NCBI RefSeq assembly: GCF_000014145.1
Contig: NC_008255.1
Span: forward strand, 2,496,001-2,560,000
Direction of reading: 5' to 3'
DNA: 64,000 nucleotides
Origin: Cytophaga hutchinsonii ATCC 33406
GTDB taxonomy: Bacteria > Bacteroidota > Bacteroidia > Cytophagales > Cytophagaceae
The stretch's first letter is position 1; each line of letters opens with the position of its first letter. The notes beneath the pieces are model-generated. The model did no database searches, had not been told where the DNA came from, and worked only from the letters and a program-made list of their open reading frames with translations. The position numbers and the translations under genes were made by a program. This document shows, piece after piece, positions 8,178 to 18,065 of this stretch.

Positions 8178-9335
8178 ATGCACACCATACCAACGTATTC
8201 GCTCAAACAGTTAATCATTTATTTCCTGAAACTGGGCACCTGGGGCTTCGGCGGACCGGTAGCCTTAGTGGGTTATATGCACCGGGATCTGGTTGAAACA
8301 AAAAAATGGATCAGTGAAGAAGATTATAAGGAAGGCATGGCCCTCTCCCAGCTTGCTCCGGGGCCTCTTGCAGCACAGCTCTGTATTTACATCGGCTATG
8401 TACATTACAGAATAACGGGTGCAACAGTAGCCGGTATTGCCTTTGTATTACCTTCTTTTTTTATGGTATTGCTTATTGGATGGGCCTATGTCTCCTTTGG
8501 CGGATTGCCCTGGATGCAGGCCATATTCTATGGTGTAGGCGCGGCAGTAATCGGAATTATTGCCCTAAGCAGCTATAAGCTTACCACTAAAAGCATCGGT
8601 AAAGATTATTGGTTATGGGCCATATTTCTTGTACTTGCCTGCTTCACATTTATTACCGAAGAAGAAAACATCTGGCTGATCCTGGCAGCCGGAGTATTGA
8701 TCTGGTTTGTAAAAAGTCCGCCTTCGCGGAACAAAAAATCAGTGCATCTGTTTTCCATGCCTGTACTGCTTCAAATTCCTGCAACGGTAAGCTCCAGCGG
8801 GAAACTCTGGCAAATCGCCTGGTTCTTTACAAAGGCCGGAGCATTTGTATTCGGAAGCGGCATTGCAATTGTTCCGTTCTTATACGGAGGTGTGGTGAAA
8901 GAATATCAGTGGCTGAATGAACAGCAATTTGTTGATGCCGTGGCTGTAGCTATGATCACGCCAGGTCCGGTAGTAATTACAGTTGGGTTTATCGGGTATC
9001 TTGTGGGCGGTATATGGGGGGCTTGCATTGCAGCACTTGCTACATTTATTCCGTGTTATGTGTTCACCGTTTTACCGGCACCTTATTTCAAAAAATACGG
9101 CAAGCATCCTGCGATAAAAGCGTTTGTGGATGGCGTTACAGCAGCAGCCATTGGAGCCATTGCAGGTGCTGTATTGGTATTGGCCAAACGAAATCTCGTA
9201 GATGTGCCAACAGCATTGATTGCGATTACTACAATCGGTATCCTGTACACATTTAAAAAAATACCAGAACCGTTAATCATTCTGGCTGCTTCCCTTACAG
9301 GCATCGCATTAAAATTGCTGGTATTACCTTCTTAA
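8178..9335 (+). CDS. chrA: Chromate transporter ChrA
   Basis: A 385-residue inner-membrane protein of the CHR family with two homologous halves. The first carries LGTWGFGGPVALVGYMHRDL and ALSQLAPGPLAAQLCIYIGY; the second carries FTKAGAFVFGSGIAIVPFL and AMITPGPVVITVGFIGYL, the paired GFGGP/GSGxAxxP and PGP motifs typical of the family. About ten hydrophobic segments are visible, and the length is normal for bidomain ChrA (about 380-400). It exports chromate from the cytoplasm. It is the last gene of a four-gene operon with a degenerate regulator and the ChrB C-terminal protein, and is followed by a likely terminator. Confidence 0.93.
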   Translation: MHTIPTYSLKQLIIYFLKLGTWGFGGPVALVGYMHRDLVETKKWISEEDYKEGMALSQLAPGPLAAQLCIYIGYVHYRITGATVAGIAFVLPSFFMVLLIGWAYVSFGGLPWMQAIFYGVGAAVIGIIALSSYKLTTKSIGKDYWLWAIFLVLACFTFITEEENIWLILAAGVLIWFVKSPPSRNKKSVHLFSMPVLLQIPATVSSSGKLWQIAWFFTKAGAFVFGSGIAIVPFLYGGVVKEYQWLNEQQFVDAVAVAMITPGPVVITVGFIGYLVGGIWGACIAALATFIPCYVFTVLPAPYFKKYGKHPAIKAFVDGVTAAAIGAIAGAVLVLAKRNLVDVPTALIAITTIGILYTFKKIPEPLIILAASLTGIALKLLVLPS

Positions 9336-9345
9336 AAGTCTTCTT

Positions 9346-9379
9346 AAAACCAGCCGCAAAAAACTGGTCCGGCTGTTTT
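9346..9379 (+). terminator. Terminator after chrA
   Basis: The arms CAGCCG (9351-9356) and CGGCTG (9370-9375) enclose a 13-base loop and are followed by TTTT, 15 bases past the chrA stop. The stem is short. Confidence 0.6.
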
Positions 9380-9391
9380 CCCATACAGCAC

Positions 9392-9619
9392 TTATTTTCC
9401 GTCGAACGCGCGTTGCAGCGCAGCAATATTAAGCTTTTTCATCTGAAGCAGCGCGACTATCGTATTTTTCCGCAGCTTCATTTTGAATACAGAAGCATAA
9501 TAATGCTGTTGCTGAAGCCTGTTTATCAAATCTAAAAATTGCGTACTGATTTTTGCATCATAAACAGCTGTTGGTGCGATATAAAACACGGGAAGAAATA
9601 TTTTTTGTCTGAATTTCAT
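9392..9619 (-). CDS. Small hypothetical protein
   Basis: A 75-residue basic reading frame (opening MKFRQKIFLPVFY, ending LQRAFDGK) in the otherwise empty 358 bp between chrA and the exported protein at 9694. It has no signal peptide, no clear domain and no family that I recognise. It may be a real small gene or a chance frame; its codons look like those of its neighbours, which is weak support. Confidence 0.35.
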   Translation of the reverse strand: MKFRQKIFLPVFYIAPTAVYDAKISTQFLDLINRLQQQHYYASVFKMKLRKNTIVALLQMKKLNIAALQRAFDGK

Positions 9620-9693
9620 TATAAAAGAATAAAGGCAACAGATTCCTCCATTACCTTTACTCCAACATAAACGAACGAAATTTTAAATGCTTT

Positions 9694-10134
9694 TTACTTT
9701 TTTGGCATACACATTTCCCGCTGTACATAAGCCATTGTACTGGCCTGCTCTTTATAATTTTTAGGAACGGTTAATACCTTCTTGCCTGTTTTATCATACA
9801 CTTCACAATGTGCACCATCTTTAGTAGGCTTAACTGTATATTCCACCTGCCCGTCTGCCTTTGTAAACTCGCCGTTTTTTCCGGCTTTACCCAGAATCTT
9901 ACCAGTGTTGTCTAGCAGGTTTCCGTTGCGATCAATCAATGCGATTTTTTCTCCCTGACTGTTTTTAATAATACTATCTTTTGAAATGGTTGCAAACGTA
10001 GTACCGGATGCATCTTTGATTGCACCTGTTGTATCCATTTGAGGAAACTGTGCTTTGTAATTCTGTGCATGTGCTCCTATGCCTGCGAAGATCACGGCCA
10101 GGGCGGTGAATAAAAGTAATCGGATCGTTTTCAT
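9694..10134 (-). CDS. Exported hypothetical protein
   Basis: A 146-residue protein with a signal peptide (MKTIRLLLFTALAVIF..., cleavage after AHA). The mature part is a series of short beta-like motifs about 12-14 residues apart with Asp/Asn-Gly-x turns (KDASGTTFATI, KNSQGEKIALI, DRNGNLLDNTG, GKAGKNGEF), like a small repetitive beta sheet or pedestal, then a C-terminal segment with single Cys residues (HCEVYD, EMCMPKK). It probably sits in the periplasm or on the outer membrane. I do not recognise the family. It stands alone between two longer gaps. Confidence 0.7.
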   Translation of the reverse strand: MKTIRLLLFTALAVIFAGIGAHAQNYKAQFPQMDTTGAIKDASGTTFATISKDSIIKNSQGEKIALIDRNGNLLDNTGKILGKAGKNGEFTKADGQVEYTVKPTKDGAHCEVYDKTGKKVLTVPKNYKEQASTMAYVQREMCMPKK

Positions 10135-10400
10135 TTGTGTAGCTGTTTTAGTTGAAATGGGTTTGTTTGGATTTTCACATACATGATCAGGTGAAGAACT
10201 CCATTGTTACAAATTTCTAAATCAACACTAAAAAAATATTACATCTTTTTCAAAATGTATTGTATCATTTACAGATGAAAATCAAACTGGAAAAAGAAAT
10301 GCCCTGCGTATTGTGCTATATAAAAACGTACTGCCAGCAATTCCGCCATGTATACATCACGGAAACGCTGACAGCACAGATTTTCAGATGGATTACTCTA

Positions 10401-11444
10401 TTATAAGGTTGACATGTCAATAACAAAACGATAACGCACATCCCCTTTTAACATGCGTTCATACGAAGCATGAATATTTTTAATATCAATCCGTTCAATA
10501 TCTGACGTAATATTATGCTGCGCGCAGAAATCAAGCATTTCCTGTGTTTCCGGCAAACCACCGATATTGGAACCCGCCAGGCTCTTTCTGCCGCCGATGA
10601 TGCTGAACGCATGTACTTCATACGGTGTGGGCGGAACACCAACACAGATGTGTACGCCGTTTGTTTTCAATAAAGACATGTACATATTTACATCATGCGG
10701 TGCAGATACAGTATCCAGAATAAAATCAAAATATCCTTTCACACTATTTACCTGTGCGGCATCAGACGTAACCACAAATTTATGCGCACCTAATTTTTTG
10801 GCATCGGCTTCTTTGTTCGGTGATGTGCTCAACACCGTAACTTCCGCACCAAAGGCAACACCAAATTTCACGGCCATGTGGCCAAGACCGCCTAAACCTA
10901 ATACTGCCAGTTTATGCCCCTTGCCTACTTTCCAGTGACGCAGCGGAGAATAGGTGGTAATGCCTGCACACAGCAACGGTGCTGCTGCTGCAAGATCCAG
11001 CTTATCACTGATGTGCAATACGAAATCTTCGTGTACAACAATGGTATTGGAATAGCCGCCATAAGTAGGTGTCTTTTTATCCTGTTCCAGGCTGTTATAC
11101 GTACCGCTGTTTCCGTTTACACAATACTGTTCCAGGCCGTCTTTGCAGTTATCACAGGTTCTGCAGGAATCAACCAGACAGCCTGTACCTGCAAGGTCGC
11201 CGATTTTAAATTTCGTTACATGTGCCCCGACCTTTACGATCTTTCCAACAATTTCATGCCCGGGCACCATCGGGAAAATTCCCTTGAACCAATCGTTGCG
11301 GATCTGATGCAGATCAGAATGACATACACCACAGTAGTGAATATCAAACTGTACATCGTGCGGTCCAACGTCTCTGCGTTCAAAATTCCAGGGAGCAAGA
11401 TCCGTTTTTTCATTTTGCGCGGCGTATCCTTTTGCTTGTATCAT
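10401..11444 (-). CDS. Zinc-dependent NAD(P) alcohol dehydrogenase (YahK/CAD type)
   Basis: A 347-residue medium-chain dehydrogenase. Met at 11444 (MIQAKGYAAQ) is chosen because it gives the family length; a frame to 11504 adds 20 Asn/Lys-rich residues. Catalytic zinc ligands appear in CGVCHSDLHQ and PGHEIVG, and the four structural-zinc Cys in CLVDSCRTCDNCKDGLEQYC. The Rossmann loop is GLGGLGHMAVKFG. The closest type is cinnamyl-alcohol/aldehyde reductases such as YahK, which use NADPH to reduce aldehydes broadly. It appears monocistronic; a role in aldehyde detoxification is inferred from the family. Confidence 0.88.
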   Translation of the reverse strand: MIQAKGYAAQNEKTDLAPWNFERRDVGPHDVQFDIHYCGVCHSDLHQIRNDWFKGIFPMVPGHEIVGKIVKVGAHVTKFKIGDLAGTGCLVDSCRTCDNCKDGLEQYCVNGNSGTYNSLEQDKKTPTYGGYSNTIVVHEDFVLHISDKLDLAAAAPLLCAGITTYSPLRHWKVGKGHKLAVLGLGGLGHMAVKFGVAFGAEVTVLSTSPNKEADAKKLGAHKFVVTSDAAQVNSVKGYFDFILDTVSAPHDVNMYMSLLKTNGVHICVGVPPTPYEVHAFSIIGGRKSLAGSNIGGLPETQEMLDFCAQHNITSDIERIDIKNIHASYERMLKGDVRYRFVIDMSTL

Positions 11445-11924
11445 GTTTTTATGTTTTAGGTAGTAGGTTTTATCTTTTGTAGAAGTGCTGTTGTTGTTGT
11501 TCAAGTTACAATTTTTCGGGTTATGGGGGTGTAAAGAATTACATATAACTGACGATTATATTGCTACAACCATACTGCAGTATACATATATAGTTTAGCC
11601 TTCTTACAAAACTGTTAGAAGATGATATTTATAACATTCTTCCTGTAACACAAGTTATTATATAAATAATACACAACCGTATGTGGATTATTTCCGTAAT
11701 AGGCAGCTTTAATTTCTTACCATGTTGTAACAAAAACATTACTACACGTTATACCCATTTTTTGCCTCGTTCATAACAACACTGAAATAATAATCAAGAC
11801 TTTCGTCACGCGCAAGCAAACACCTGCACACACATTTATCTCACTTCTTATTCCAGGTAATTCCATGGATCTTTTTATCCAGTGGTAAATGCCTGCGGAT
11901 CTCGTATAATACCAAACGATTAGA
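11445..11924. other. 480-bp gap with no intact gene
   Basis: Most of this stretch is AT-rich and holds no clear gene. Next to the MFS stop (11841-11924), the minus strand continues in the MFS frame for 27 codons after the TGA and ends at another TGA. That peptide (LYEIRRHLPLDKK, then HGITWNKK) looks protein-like. It could be a remnant of an older gene or of a longer MFS tail. Confidence 0.4.
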
Positions 11925-13157
11925 TCAATGCACCACTACACCCTTACTTGCATCTGCGGCAACAATTTTGCCGGCCATCTTCTTCTCTCCCCACATCAGT
12001 AATGCCAGTGCAATACACGCAGTCGCAGACATAGACAGCACCATAGGCAGCACACTTGCGGCATCAAACATGCCGACAGCAATAGACGCTACTGCCGCAA
12101 TCCCGATCTGCGAACAGCCCATCATAGCAGCCGCACTGCCTATATTCTTTGTGAACGGTGCAAGCGCCAGTGCGGAAGCATTGGGGTTGATCAGCCCCAC
12201 GCAGCTCAGGAATACAAACAACATCAGGATGGTTGTATACAGATCCATCCATCCGTTCCAGGCAACGATTGAAAACACCATACCCGCTGCTACCTGCAGC
12301 CGCATAGCAAAACGGAAAATAGAAGCGCTGGAAAATTTTTGTACCAGTAAAATATTCAGCTGGCTGGCACCAATAAAACCAATAGAAAGGAATGCGAAAA
12401 TTGCTCCGTACATCTGCTTACTTACATGAAACAGATCAATAAATACAATTGGAGATCCGGCTACATAAATAAACAGGGATGCAAAGGCAAAAGCACCTGA
12501 AATGGTATACGTGAAGAACTGTGTATCTGAAAGAATAGAGAGATACGTTTTCGCCATAGGTTTCAACTGTAAGGTAACAGTCTTATCGGGCTCCTGCCCT
12601 TCCGGCAAAAAAAGAAACACAATCGTTATAGCAAATAAGGCAATCAACGCTAAAAGCACAAATACAAATTTCCAGTTAAAAGCAGTCGCAACAAAACCGC
12701 CAATGCTTGGCGCAAGCAATGGCGATAAACCAATGGTTAATATAAGCATGGCAAAGATTCGGTGGTTCTGTTCAGGCGGAAAGAAATCTTTTACCATGGC
12801 CATTGCAGCCACACCTGCCACACTGCCTCCCAATGCCTGTATAAAGCGGAGTGTAATGAGCATTTCTACACCCGTTGAAAAACAACAGCCGATGCTGGCA
12901 ATAATGAAAATGATGAGACCGGCATAAAGCGGTGGCTTTCTTCCAAAGCGATCCAGCAGCGGTCCATACAGCAGCTGACCAAGCGCCATCCCAATGAAAT
13001 AACTGGAAACGGAAAGGGAGATACGGGCTGTAGTTGTACCCAGTTCGTTTGCTATCTGTGAAAATGCAGGCAGATAAAAATCAATGGCAAAGGGAGAAAC
13101 GGTTGCCAGCATGCCCAGGATAAGTGTAATCAGGTGTCGGTTTTGTGTATGTCGCAT
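11925..13157 (-). CDS. Bcr/CflA-type MFS drug exporter
   Basis: A 410-residue, 12-TM major facilitator. The family hallmarks are visible: PFAIDFYLPAF in TM1, LGQLLYGPLLDRFGRKPPLY (loop 2-3 motif) and GSVAGVAAMAMVKDFF (TM4 end). These place it in the Bcr/CflA (DHA1) drug:H+ antiporters, which export bicyclomycin, chloramphenicol, sulfonamides or small peptides; the substrate here is unknown. It is single and 203 bp from a second, unrelated MFS gene on the same strand. Confidence 0.88.
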   Translation of the reverse strand: MRHTQNRHLITLILGMLATVSPFAIDFYLPAFSQIANELGTTTARISLSVSSYFIGMALGQLLYGPLLDRFGRKPPLYAGLIIFIIASIGCCFSTGVEMLITLRFIQALGGSVAGVAAMAMVKDFFPPEQNHRIFAMLILTIGLSPLLAPSIGGFVATAFNWKFVFVLLALIALFAITIVFLFLPEGQEPDKTVTLQLKPMAKTYLSILSDTQFFTYTISGAFAFASLFIYVAGSPIVFIDLFHVSKQMYGAIFAFLSIGFIGASQLNILLVQKFSSASIFRFAMRLQVAAGMVFSIVAWNGWMDLYTTILMLFVFLSCVGLINPNASALALAPFTKNIGSAAAMMGCSQIGIAAVASIAVGMFDAASVLPMVLSMSATACIALALLMWGEKKMAGKIVAADASKGVVVH

Positions 13158-13360
13158 GAGTAACGTATTGATTAAAGAGAAACAGTAAGCGGCTTTATTA
13201 AGTTTAGTATTCTGTTTCTTTTTTTATGCACAAAGATACTGATAATAAGTCAACCCGGTAGGATTCAAAATTACTTAAGCAGATAATTTATGCTTATATG
13301 AGGTAGCGCTGGTGCACCTACTGATTCCGTGCAGCCGACCACAAAATAGATATAGCCACC

Positions 13361-14629
13361 CTACTCCTGTTTTTTATCGAGGCTCATCATCCGCAGCAGC
13401 GGTGCTTTGATGGTAGCGATTGCAACAACGGCCAATGTGATTCCGCCTCCGATCACAACAGACGGAATTGTTCCGAAAAATTTTGCAGACACACCGGATT
13501 CAAACGCACCGATCTCATTGGATGAACCGATGAACATAGAATTCACGGACGATACACGTCCCTTCATCTCATCCGGTGTAAATGTCTGCATAATAATGGA
13601 ACGGATTACCACACTCACATTATCAAACATGCCACTCAGCATCAATAAAAAAAGCGACAGATAAAAGTTTCGGGATAATGCAAAGAAAATCATACAGACA
13701 CCAAAGCCTGCTACGCACCAAAGTAGTTTACGGCCGGTATGTTGCAGCGGCGGTTTATAGATCAGCAGCACTGCCATAATAAATGCACCGGCAGACGGCG
13801 CAGCACGCAGTAAGCCCAGTCCTTGCGGGCCTGCATCCAGAATATCTGCAGCAAAGATCGGAAGCAAGGCAACCGCACCGCCAAACAAGACAGCAAACAG
13901 GTCAAGTGACAATACACTTAACAGAATCTGATGCCGGAAAACAAAACGGATTCCCGATAACAGATTATCCAGCAAGGCGTGCCCTTCAACCAGTACAGGT
14001 TTGGGTTTGGGAGAAATACAGGCAATCATAATCAAGGCTGCCAACAGCAGGAAAATATTAATCAGGTAGCTAATGGAAAATCCCGCGGCTGCAAAGATGA
14101 GTCCGCCTGCGGCAGCACCGATTACAACAGAAATCTGATTGAGTGACGTGTTCCAGGCAGAAGAGTTGGGATACAGTTCCCTTGGTACGCATTGGCTGAG
14201 CAATCCGAATAATGAAGGTGCAAGAAACCCGCGTGCAAGGCCGGTTAAAAAGATCACCGCATACATGGCGCGTACGGTAAAAGATAAAGGCATTTGTATG
14301 ATCTCTGCTGAAAGTAGCAGTAAACCCAGCGTACACAGAATGAGCATGGAGTAAACTGCCGTAACGATATACTTACGGTTAATTTTATCGGCGAGATAAC
14401 CTGCATAAAGCGCCACACCGATAGCAGGGATTGCTTCGGCCAAACCGATCATGCCTAATGCCAGCGGATCTCTGGTGAGCGAATAGATCTGCCAGCCGAC
14501 AATCACGCCCTGCATTTTAATAGCCATGGCACCGAATACACGTGCGGAAATAAAGAAACGAAAATCACGGATCCGCAATACGGCATACGGATCACGCTTT
14601 GTATGTATAGATAACTCTGGATTATTCAT
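13361..14629 (-). CDS. MFS transporter (MFS_3 / EntS-like)
   Basis: Translation from Met at 14629 (MNNPELSIHTK) gives 422 residues; an alternative Met at 14656 adds nine. The protein starts with the short cytoplasmic RDPYAVLRIRDFRFF segment before TM1, then QIYSLTRDPLALGMIGLAEAIPAIGVALYAGYLADKxNRK, the pattern of the MFS_3 group (enterobactin exporter EntS, macrolide exporters). About 12 TM helices are seen. It is likely a proton-driven exporter; no siderophore genes lie nearby, so a drug or metabolite role is as likely. Confidence 0.83.
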   Translation of the reverse strand: MNNPELSIHTKRDPYAVLRIRDFRFFISARVFGAMAIKMQGVIVGWQIYSLTRDPLALGMIGLAEAIPAIGVALYAGYLADKINRKYIVTAVYSMLILCTLGLLLLSAEIIQMPLSFTVRAMYAVIFLTGLARGFLAPSLFGLLSQCVPRELYPNSSAWNTSLNQISVVIGAAAGGLIFAAAGFSISYLINIFLLLAALIMIACISPKPKPVLVEGHALLDNLLSGIRFVFRHQILLSVLSLDLFAVLFGGAVALLPIFAADILDAGPQGLGLLRAAPSAGAFIMAVLLIYKPPLQHTGRKLLWCVAGFGVCMIFFALSRNFYLSLFLLMLSGMFDNVSVVIRSIIMQTFTPDEMKGRVSSVNSMFIGSSNEIGAFESGVSAKFFGTIPSVVIGGGITLAVVAIATIKAPLLRMMSLDKKQE

Positions 14630-14851
14630 AGCTGTTGCCGGCATACACCACTTCACCTGTACAACGGTTGCCGGTTATTGATTTTACTTCTGTATAAATA
14701 AGATAGTAAAATTATGATGGATGTGCAAGGGTTGAAATCGTGTTTATGACCCAGGATCATGGGAGATTGCTGGTGACCCGCATACGCAGTTTCCCCTTTC
14801 ACTCCTTGTCAGTTCCCTCCCGGCCGGCATTTGCATGTTGTTTCCACGCTT

Positions 14852-15241
14852 TCAGCTTCGGATGAGGTAATATACCAGAAACACACTGATCAGAAGAATT
14901 GCTGCTGTAAGCAGACTGATATACAAAGAAGAATGTGTATAGTTGCCTGTTTCCAATTGCTTATTGGTAGAACGGTAACGGATATACGAAAACAGAATAG
15001 CAACTACACCAAGGCCTACCAGTATAATTCCTACCAAAGCAGAAGAATGTCCATGATCTGCCGGTAACTCAGGCGCATCTTCTCCATTCAGAATAAAAGA
15101 AATCTGTTTTACAAACAATGAAAACTTAACAACCACAAAACCAAAAGCCATGATCCCCATACCCGTACGTACCCAGGCTAAGAAGGTACGTTCGTTTGCT
15201 AAATAATCAGCGGCACTGGCTTTATTTTTATTTTCTTCCAT
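14852..15241 (-). CDS. DUF202 (YidH family) membrane protein
   Basis: A short protein of about 129 residues from Met at 15241 (MEENKNKASA); Met at 15247 is also possible. It has the signature LANERTFLAWVRTGMGIMAFGFVVVKF of DUF202/YidH, then two more TM helices (ALVGIILVGLGVVAILF and ISLLTAAILLISVFLVYYL). Members are inner-membrane proteins of unknown function. A 20-residue soluble loop with Asp, Glu and His lies between TM1 and TM2. It is a single gene. Confidence 0.83.
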   Translation of the reverse strand: MEENKNKASAADYLANERTFLAWVRTGMGIMAFGFVVVKFSLFVKQISFILNGEDAPELPADHGHSSALVGIILVGLGVVAILFSYIRYRSTNKQLETGNYTHSSLYISLLTAAILLISVFLVYYLIRS

Positions 15242-15592
15242 ACACATTTTTATATGTAAGTAAATTAATAAAAAAGTAACGGAATACATCAGAGAATACT
15301 GTTTAAGCCATCTTTTTCTTCAGAAAAAAAATGCCCTTGTTCCTGCGTTATGCTGCACCGGCAAACACAGCTATATAACCGTATAAAAAACGATACGCAT
15401 ACCTAATAGTCTAACATCCGCTTCTTTCTACACGGAAGTTTATATGCCGGGCTTTTATGTACAGGCTCCATACCAGATGAAAAACAAACGGATACCCGTG
15501 CTGTAATAAGTTAATTTACGCTAAATAACAGGGGCGGATGGTATGCTGGTACGGGTAATTTCAGTAGATTAGCCAGGTAAACCGATGTATTT
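15242..15592. other. 351-bp gap between divergent genes
   Basis: This is the shared upstream region of the DUF202 gene (minus) and the MscS-type gene (plus). I see no gene, no exact TAnnTTTG box and no strong hairpin in it. Confidence 0.5.
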
Positions 15593-17977
15593 ATGATCCG
15601 TACGTTGCACCATGCCGCCTTGCTTTTTCTTTTAATTACTGTATGCTTATTTAAAAGTTGTTATACTGCTTACGCGCAGGATTCCGTTTCTAAAGGAAAG
15701 GATTTTAAACGTGAACGGAACCGTTCATTTGCGCTTTTCAGTGATTCTGCCAGTGCTACACAAGCAGAGTATATGCTGCATCTTGAAACGGTTTTTCAAA
15801 AAATGGATTCCATTCAGAACGAAAGTATTTTAAGTCCGGAGATACTGTTATACGGGCAACAACTGAATGAAAGTGATTCCATTATACAGTTTGTAAACCA
15901 AAGTCTCCTGAAATACAATCAAACACTGAACATACGTAACATCGAAATGTTAAAGATTCTGCTGGAAGATGTACAGACAGATCTTCAGAAATTCAATAAA
16001 AGTTTTAAAACAACATACAATACTTTATCGGCACTTAAAAATGAAATCCGGGATATGAGACAGGATACACTTCTGCGTCAGATGTTCCGGGACAGTACAA
16101 CACGTAAAAAATTCCTGCCGCAGCTTCAGGACCTGCGAACAAGCAGAAGATACACCGATAGTATGCTTACTGCCAGACTTTCTATTATTAACGGATTTAA
16201 AAGCAGAACATCAGCAGCATCTATTTTAAGTTCGAAACTTATTAATAAACTAAACAAACAATTAAGTTCTGCCAGTCAAAAAGTTTTTGCACAGGAATTA
16301 CATTACCTGTGGGAAAAACCTGAACGCGGCGAAGAAAAAGAAGAAAGCGTATCATCGGTATTTACTGAAGAACAGAAAGCCTTGAATTTTTATTACAGCA
16401 ATTCAACAGAAAACCGGTTTATAAACTGGACCATCGGATTATTATTTCTGTTCTGGATTATCCGGAATGTACGTATACTCAAACGTCTCAACAAACTTGA
16501 CACCTTAAACCAGTATAACGTCACCGACATTACACGCCAGCCCATTGCTTCCGCATTCGCTGTTATCTTCAGCATCGCGCCGCTCTTTGACTTGCATGCT
16601 CCGGCGGCATATGTGCAATTGGTACAGTTCCTGTCTGTTATTGCGTTAACATTTCTTTACCGCAGACAGTGGGCCGCTCCTATTTTTTATTCCTGGTTAG
16701 CAATCATTCTCTTATTCTTTTTATTTGGGTTCACCAGCCATATTTTAGTACCGGTATTCTGGCAGCGGTGTGTTATGCTGCTGCTGAATCTATCTGCTAT
16801 TGCTGTTGCCTTATATCTGCGAAAAAAATTACCCGGATCTATTCAGCTCCGGCGCTTTATCCGCGCTGTACTGATCATAGAAATCTGCCTGCATGTGCTT
16901 GCGATCTTATGTAACATTACCGGACGTATTAGTCTGTCGCAATTATTAGGTTCTACAGGAATTCTGGCTGTCATGCAGGTGCTTTCGTTATCCATGTTAG
17001 TCAAAATTTTACTGGAAGCAGTTGTAATGCAAATTCATACCAGCCGGATTCGTCAGGGAATCGAACATCCGTTTCAGGCAGACCGGGTAGTTACATCGTT
17101 ACGAAAACCACTTTTATGGCTCGTTGTAATGATCTGGTTTATTGTGTTTACAACAAACCTCAATATTTATGATTCAATCTTTAATGGCACAGCTGATTTT
17201 TTAAGCGCACCAAGAAGTCTGGGCAGTATCTCCTTTACGTTCGGTAATATTACACTGTTCTTTTTTATTATCTGGCTGGCACATTTTTTACAACGGTATA
17301 TCAGCTATTTACTGGGAGATACCGGCGACGATGAAGGCGAGGAAGGACTGGCACAACGTTCCAAACTTGTCATGACACGGTTAATTTTACTTGCACTGGG
17401 TTATTTAATTGCCATAGCTGCATCCGGAATACCTGTCGATAAGATTACCATTGTTTTAGGCGCCCTGGGTGTTGGTATTGGATTAGGCTTGCAGAACATC
17501 GTGAATAATTTTGTATCGGGTGTTATACTTATTTTTGACCGTCCGCTTAAAGTTGGCGACAGCGTTGAAATCGGAGACCATAGCGGCAGGGTAAAAGAAA
17601 TTGGTTTACGGTCAAGCACCTTAATTACTTCTGATGGTGCAGATGTGATCATTCCCAACGGCGACATGCTGTCGCAGCACATCACCAACTGGACGCACAG
17701 CAATTCATATAAACGGATCGAATTGAAACTGGATATTGAAACAATGGAACCCAAGGATAAAATTACTTCCATACTTAAAGAGGTAATTAAATCTGCAGAT
17801 CATGTATTGAAAAAAAGAGAACCGGTAGTATTACTTGAGAATACAAAAGAAAACGCATACAGCATGGACGTTTATTTCTGGTGTGAAGATTATTACAAAG
17901 CAGATCAGACAAAAAGTGAAGTACGCTATCTGATCTATCAGGAATTAAAACTAAACGGGATTCGTGTAAACGGATAA
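15593..17977 (+). CDS. MscS-family mechanosensitive channel, long form
   Basis: A 794-residue inner-membrane protein. A signal peptide (to AYAQ, residue 29) is followed by a ~240-residue periplasmic part rich in heptads (SLLKYNQTLNIRNIEMLKILLEDVQTDLQKF), probably coiled coil. About eight TM helices occupy ~275-615. The channel core is at about 622-790: LGALGVGIGLGLQNIVNNFVSG is the Gly/Ala-rich pore helix TM3, followed by DRPLKVGDSVEIGDHSGRVKEIGLRSS and VIIPNGDMLSQHITNW of the beta domain. Its length and periplasmic region resemble MscK/YbiO-like channels rather than MscS itself. It releases solutes on hypo-osmotic shock. It appears to be transcribed alone. Confidence 0.9.
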   Translation: MIRTLHHAALLFLLITVCLFKSCYTAYAQDSVSKGKDFKRERNRSFALFSDSASATQAEYMLHLETVFQKMDSIQNESILSPEILLYGQQLNESDSIIQFVNQSLLKYNQTLNIRNIEMLKILLEDVQTDLQKFNKSFKTTYNTLSALKNEIRDMRQDTLLRQMFRDSTTRKKFLPQLQDLRTSRRYTDSMLTARLSIINGFKSRTSAASILSSKLINKLNKQLSSASQKVFAQELHYLWEKPERGEEKEESVSSVFTEEQKALNFYYSNSTENRFINWTIGLLFLFWIIRNVRILKRLNKLDTLNQYNVTDITRQPIASAFAVIFSIAPLFDLHAPAAYVQLVQFLSVIALTFLYRRQWAAPIFYSWLAIILLFFLFGFTSHILVPVFWQRCVMLLLNLSAIAVALYLRKKLPGSIQLRRFIRAVLIIEICLHVLAILCNITGRISLSQLLGSTGILAVMQVLSLSMLVKILLEAVVMQIHTSRIRQGIEHPFQADRVVTSLRKPLLWLVVMIWFIVFTTNLNIYDSIFNGTADFLSAPRSLGSISFTFGNITLFFFIIWLAHFLQRYISYLLGDTGDDEGEEGLAQRSKLVMTRLILLALGYLIAIAASGIPVDKITIVLGALGVGIGLGLQNIVNNFVSGVILIFDRPLKVGDSVEIGDHSGRVKEIGLRSSTLITSDGADVIIPNGDMLSQHITNWTHSNSYKRIELKLDIETMEPKDKITSILKEVIKSADHVLKKREPVVLLENTKENAYSMDVYFWCEDYYKADQTKSEVRYLIYQELKLNGIRVNG

Positions 17978-18005
17978 GTTCTACGCATACACTATTTCTT
18001 ATAAT

Positions 18006-18043
18006 AGAAAGCGCCTGTACATTCAGTTGTACAAGCGCTTTTC
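18006..18043. terminator. Bidirectional terminator between the MscS and helicase genes
   Basis: The hairpin AAAGCGC ... GCGCTTT (18008-18014 with 18035-18041) is extended by an inner TGTAC/GTACA. It sits 29 bp after the MscS-type stop and 23 bp after the converging helicase stop. Confidence 0.7.
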
Positions 18044-18065
18044 TGTTATAACGATGTGGTGTAGA

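Noticed and set aside
10275-10406. Short plus-strand frame (MKIKLEKEMPCVLCYIK...) between the exported protein and the dehydrogenase
   Set aside because: It has about 43 codons, no recognised family, and overlaps the end of the convergent dehydrogenase gene; no support beyond being open.
10401-11504. Longer dehydrogenase start at 11504
   Set aside because: The extra 20 residues are Asn/Ser/Lys-rich and absent from the family; Met at 11444 gives the usual length.
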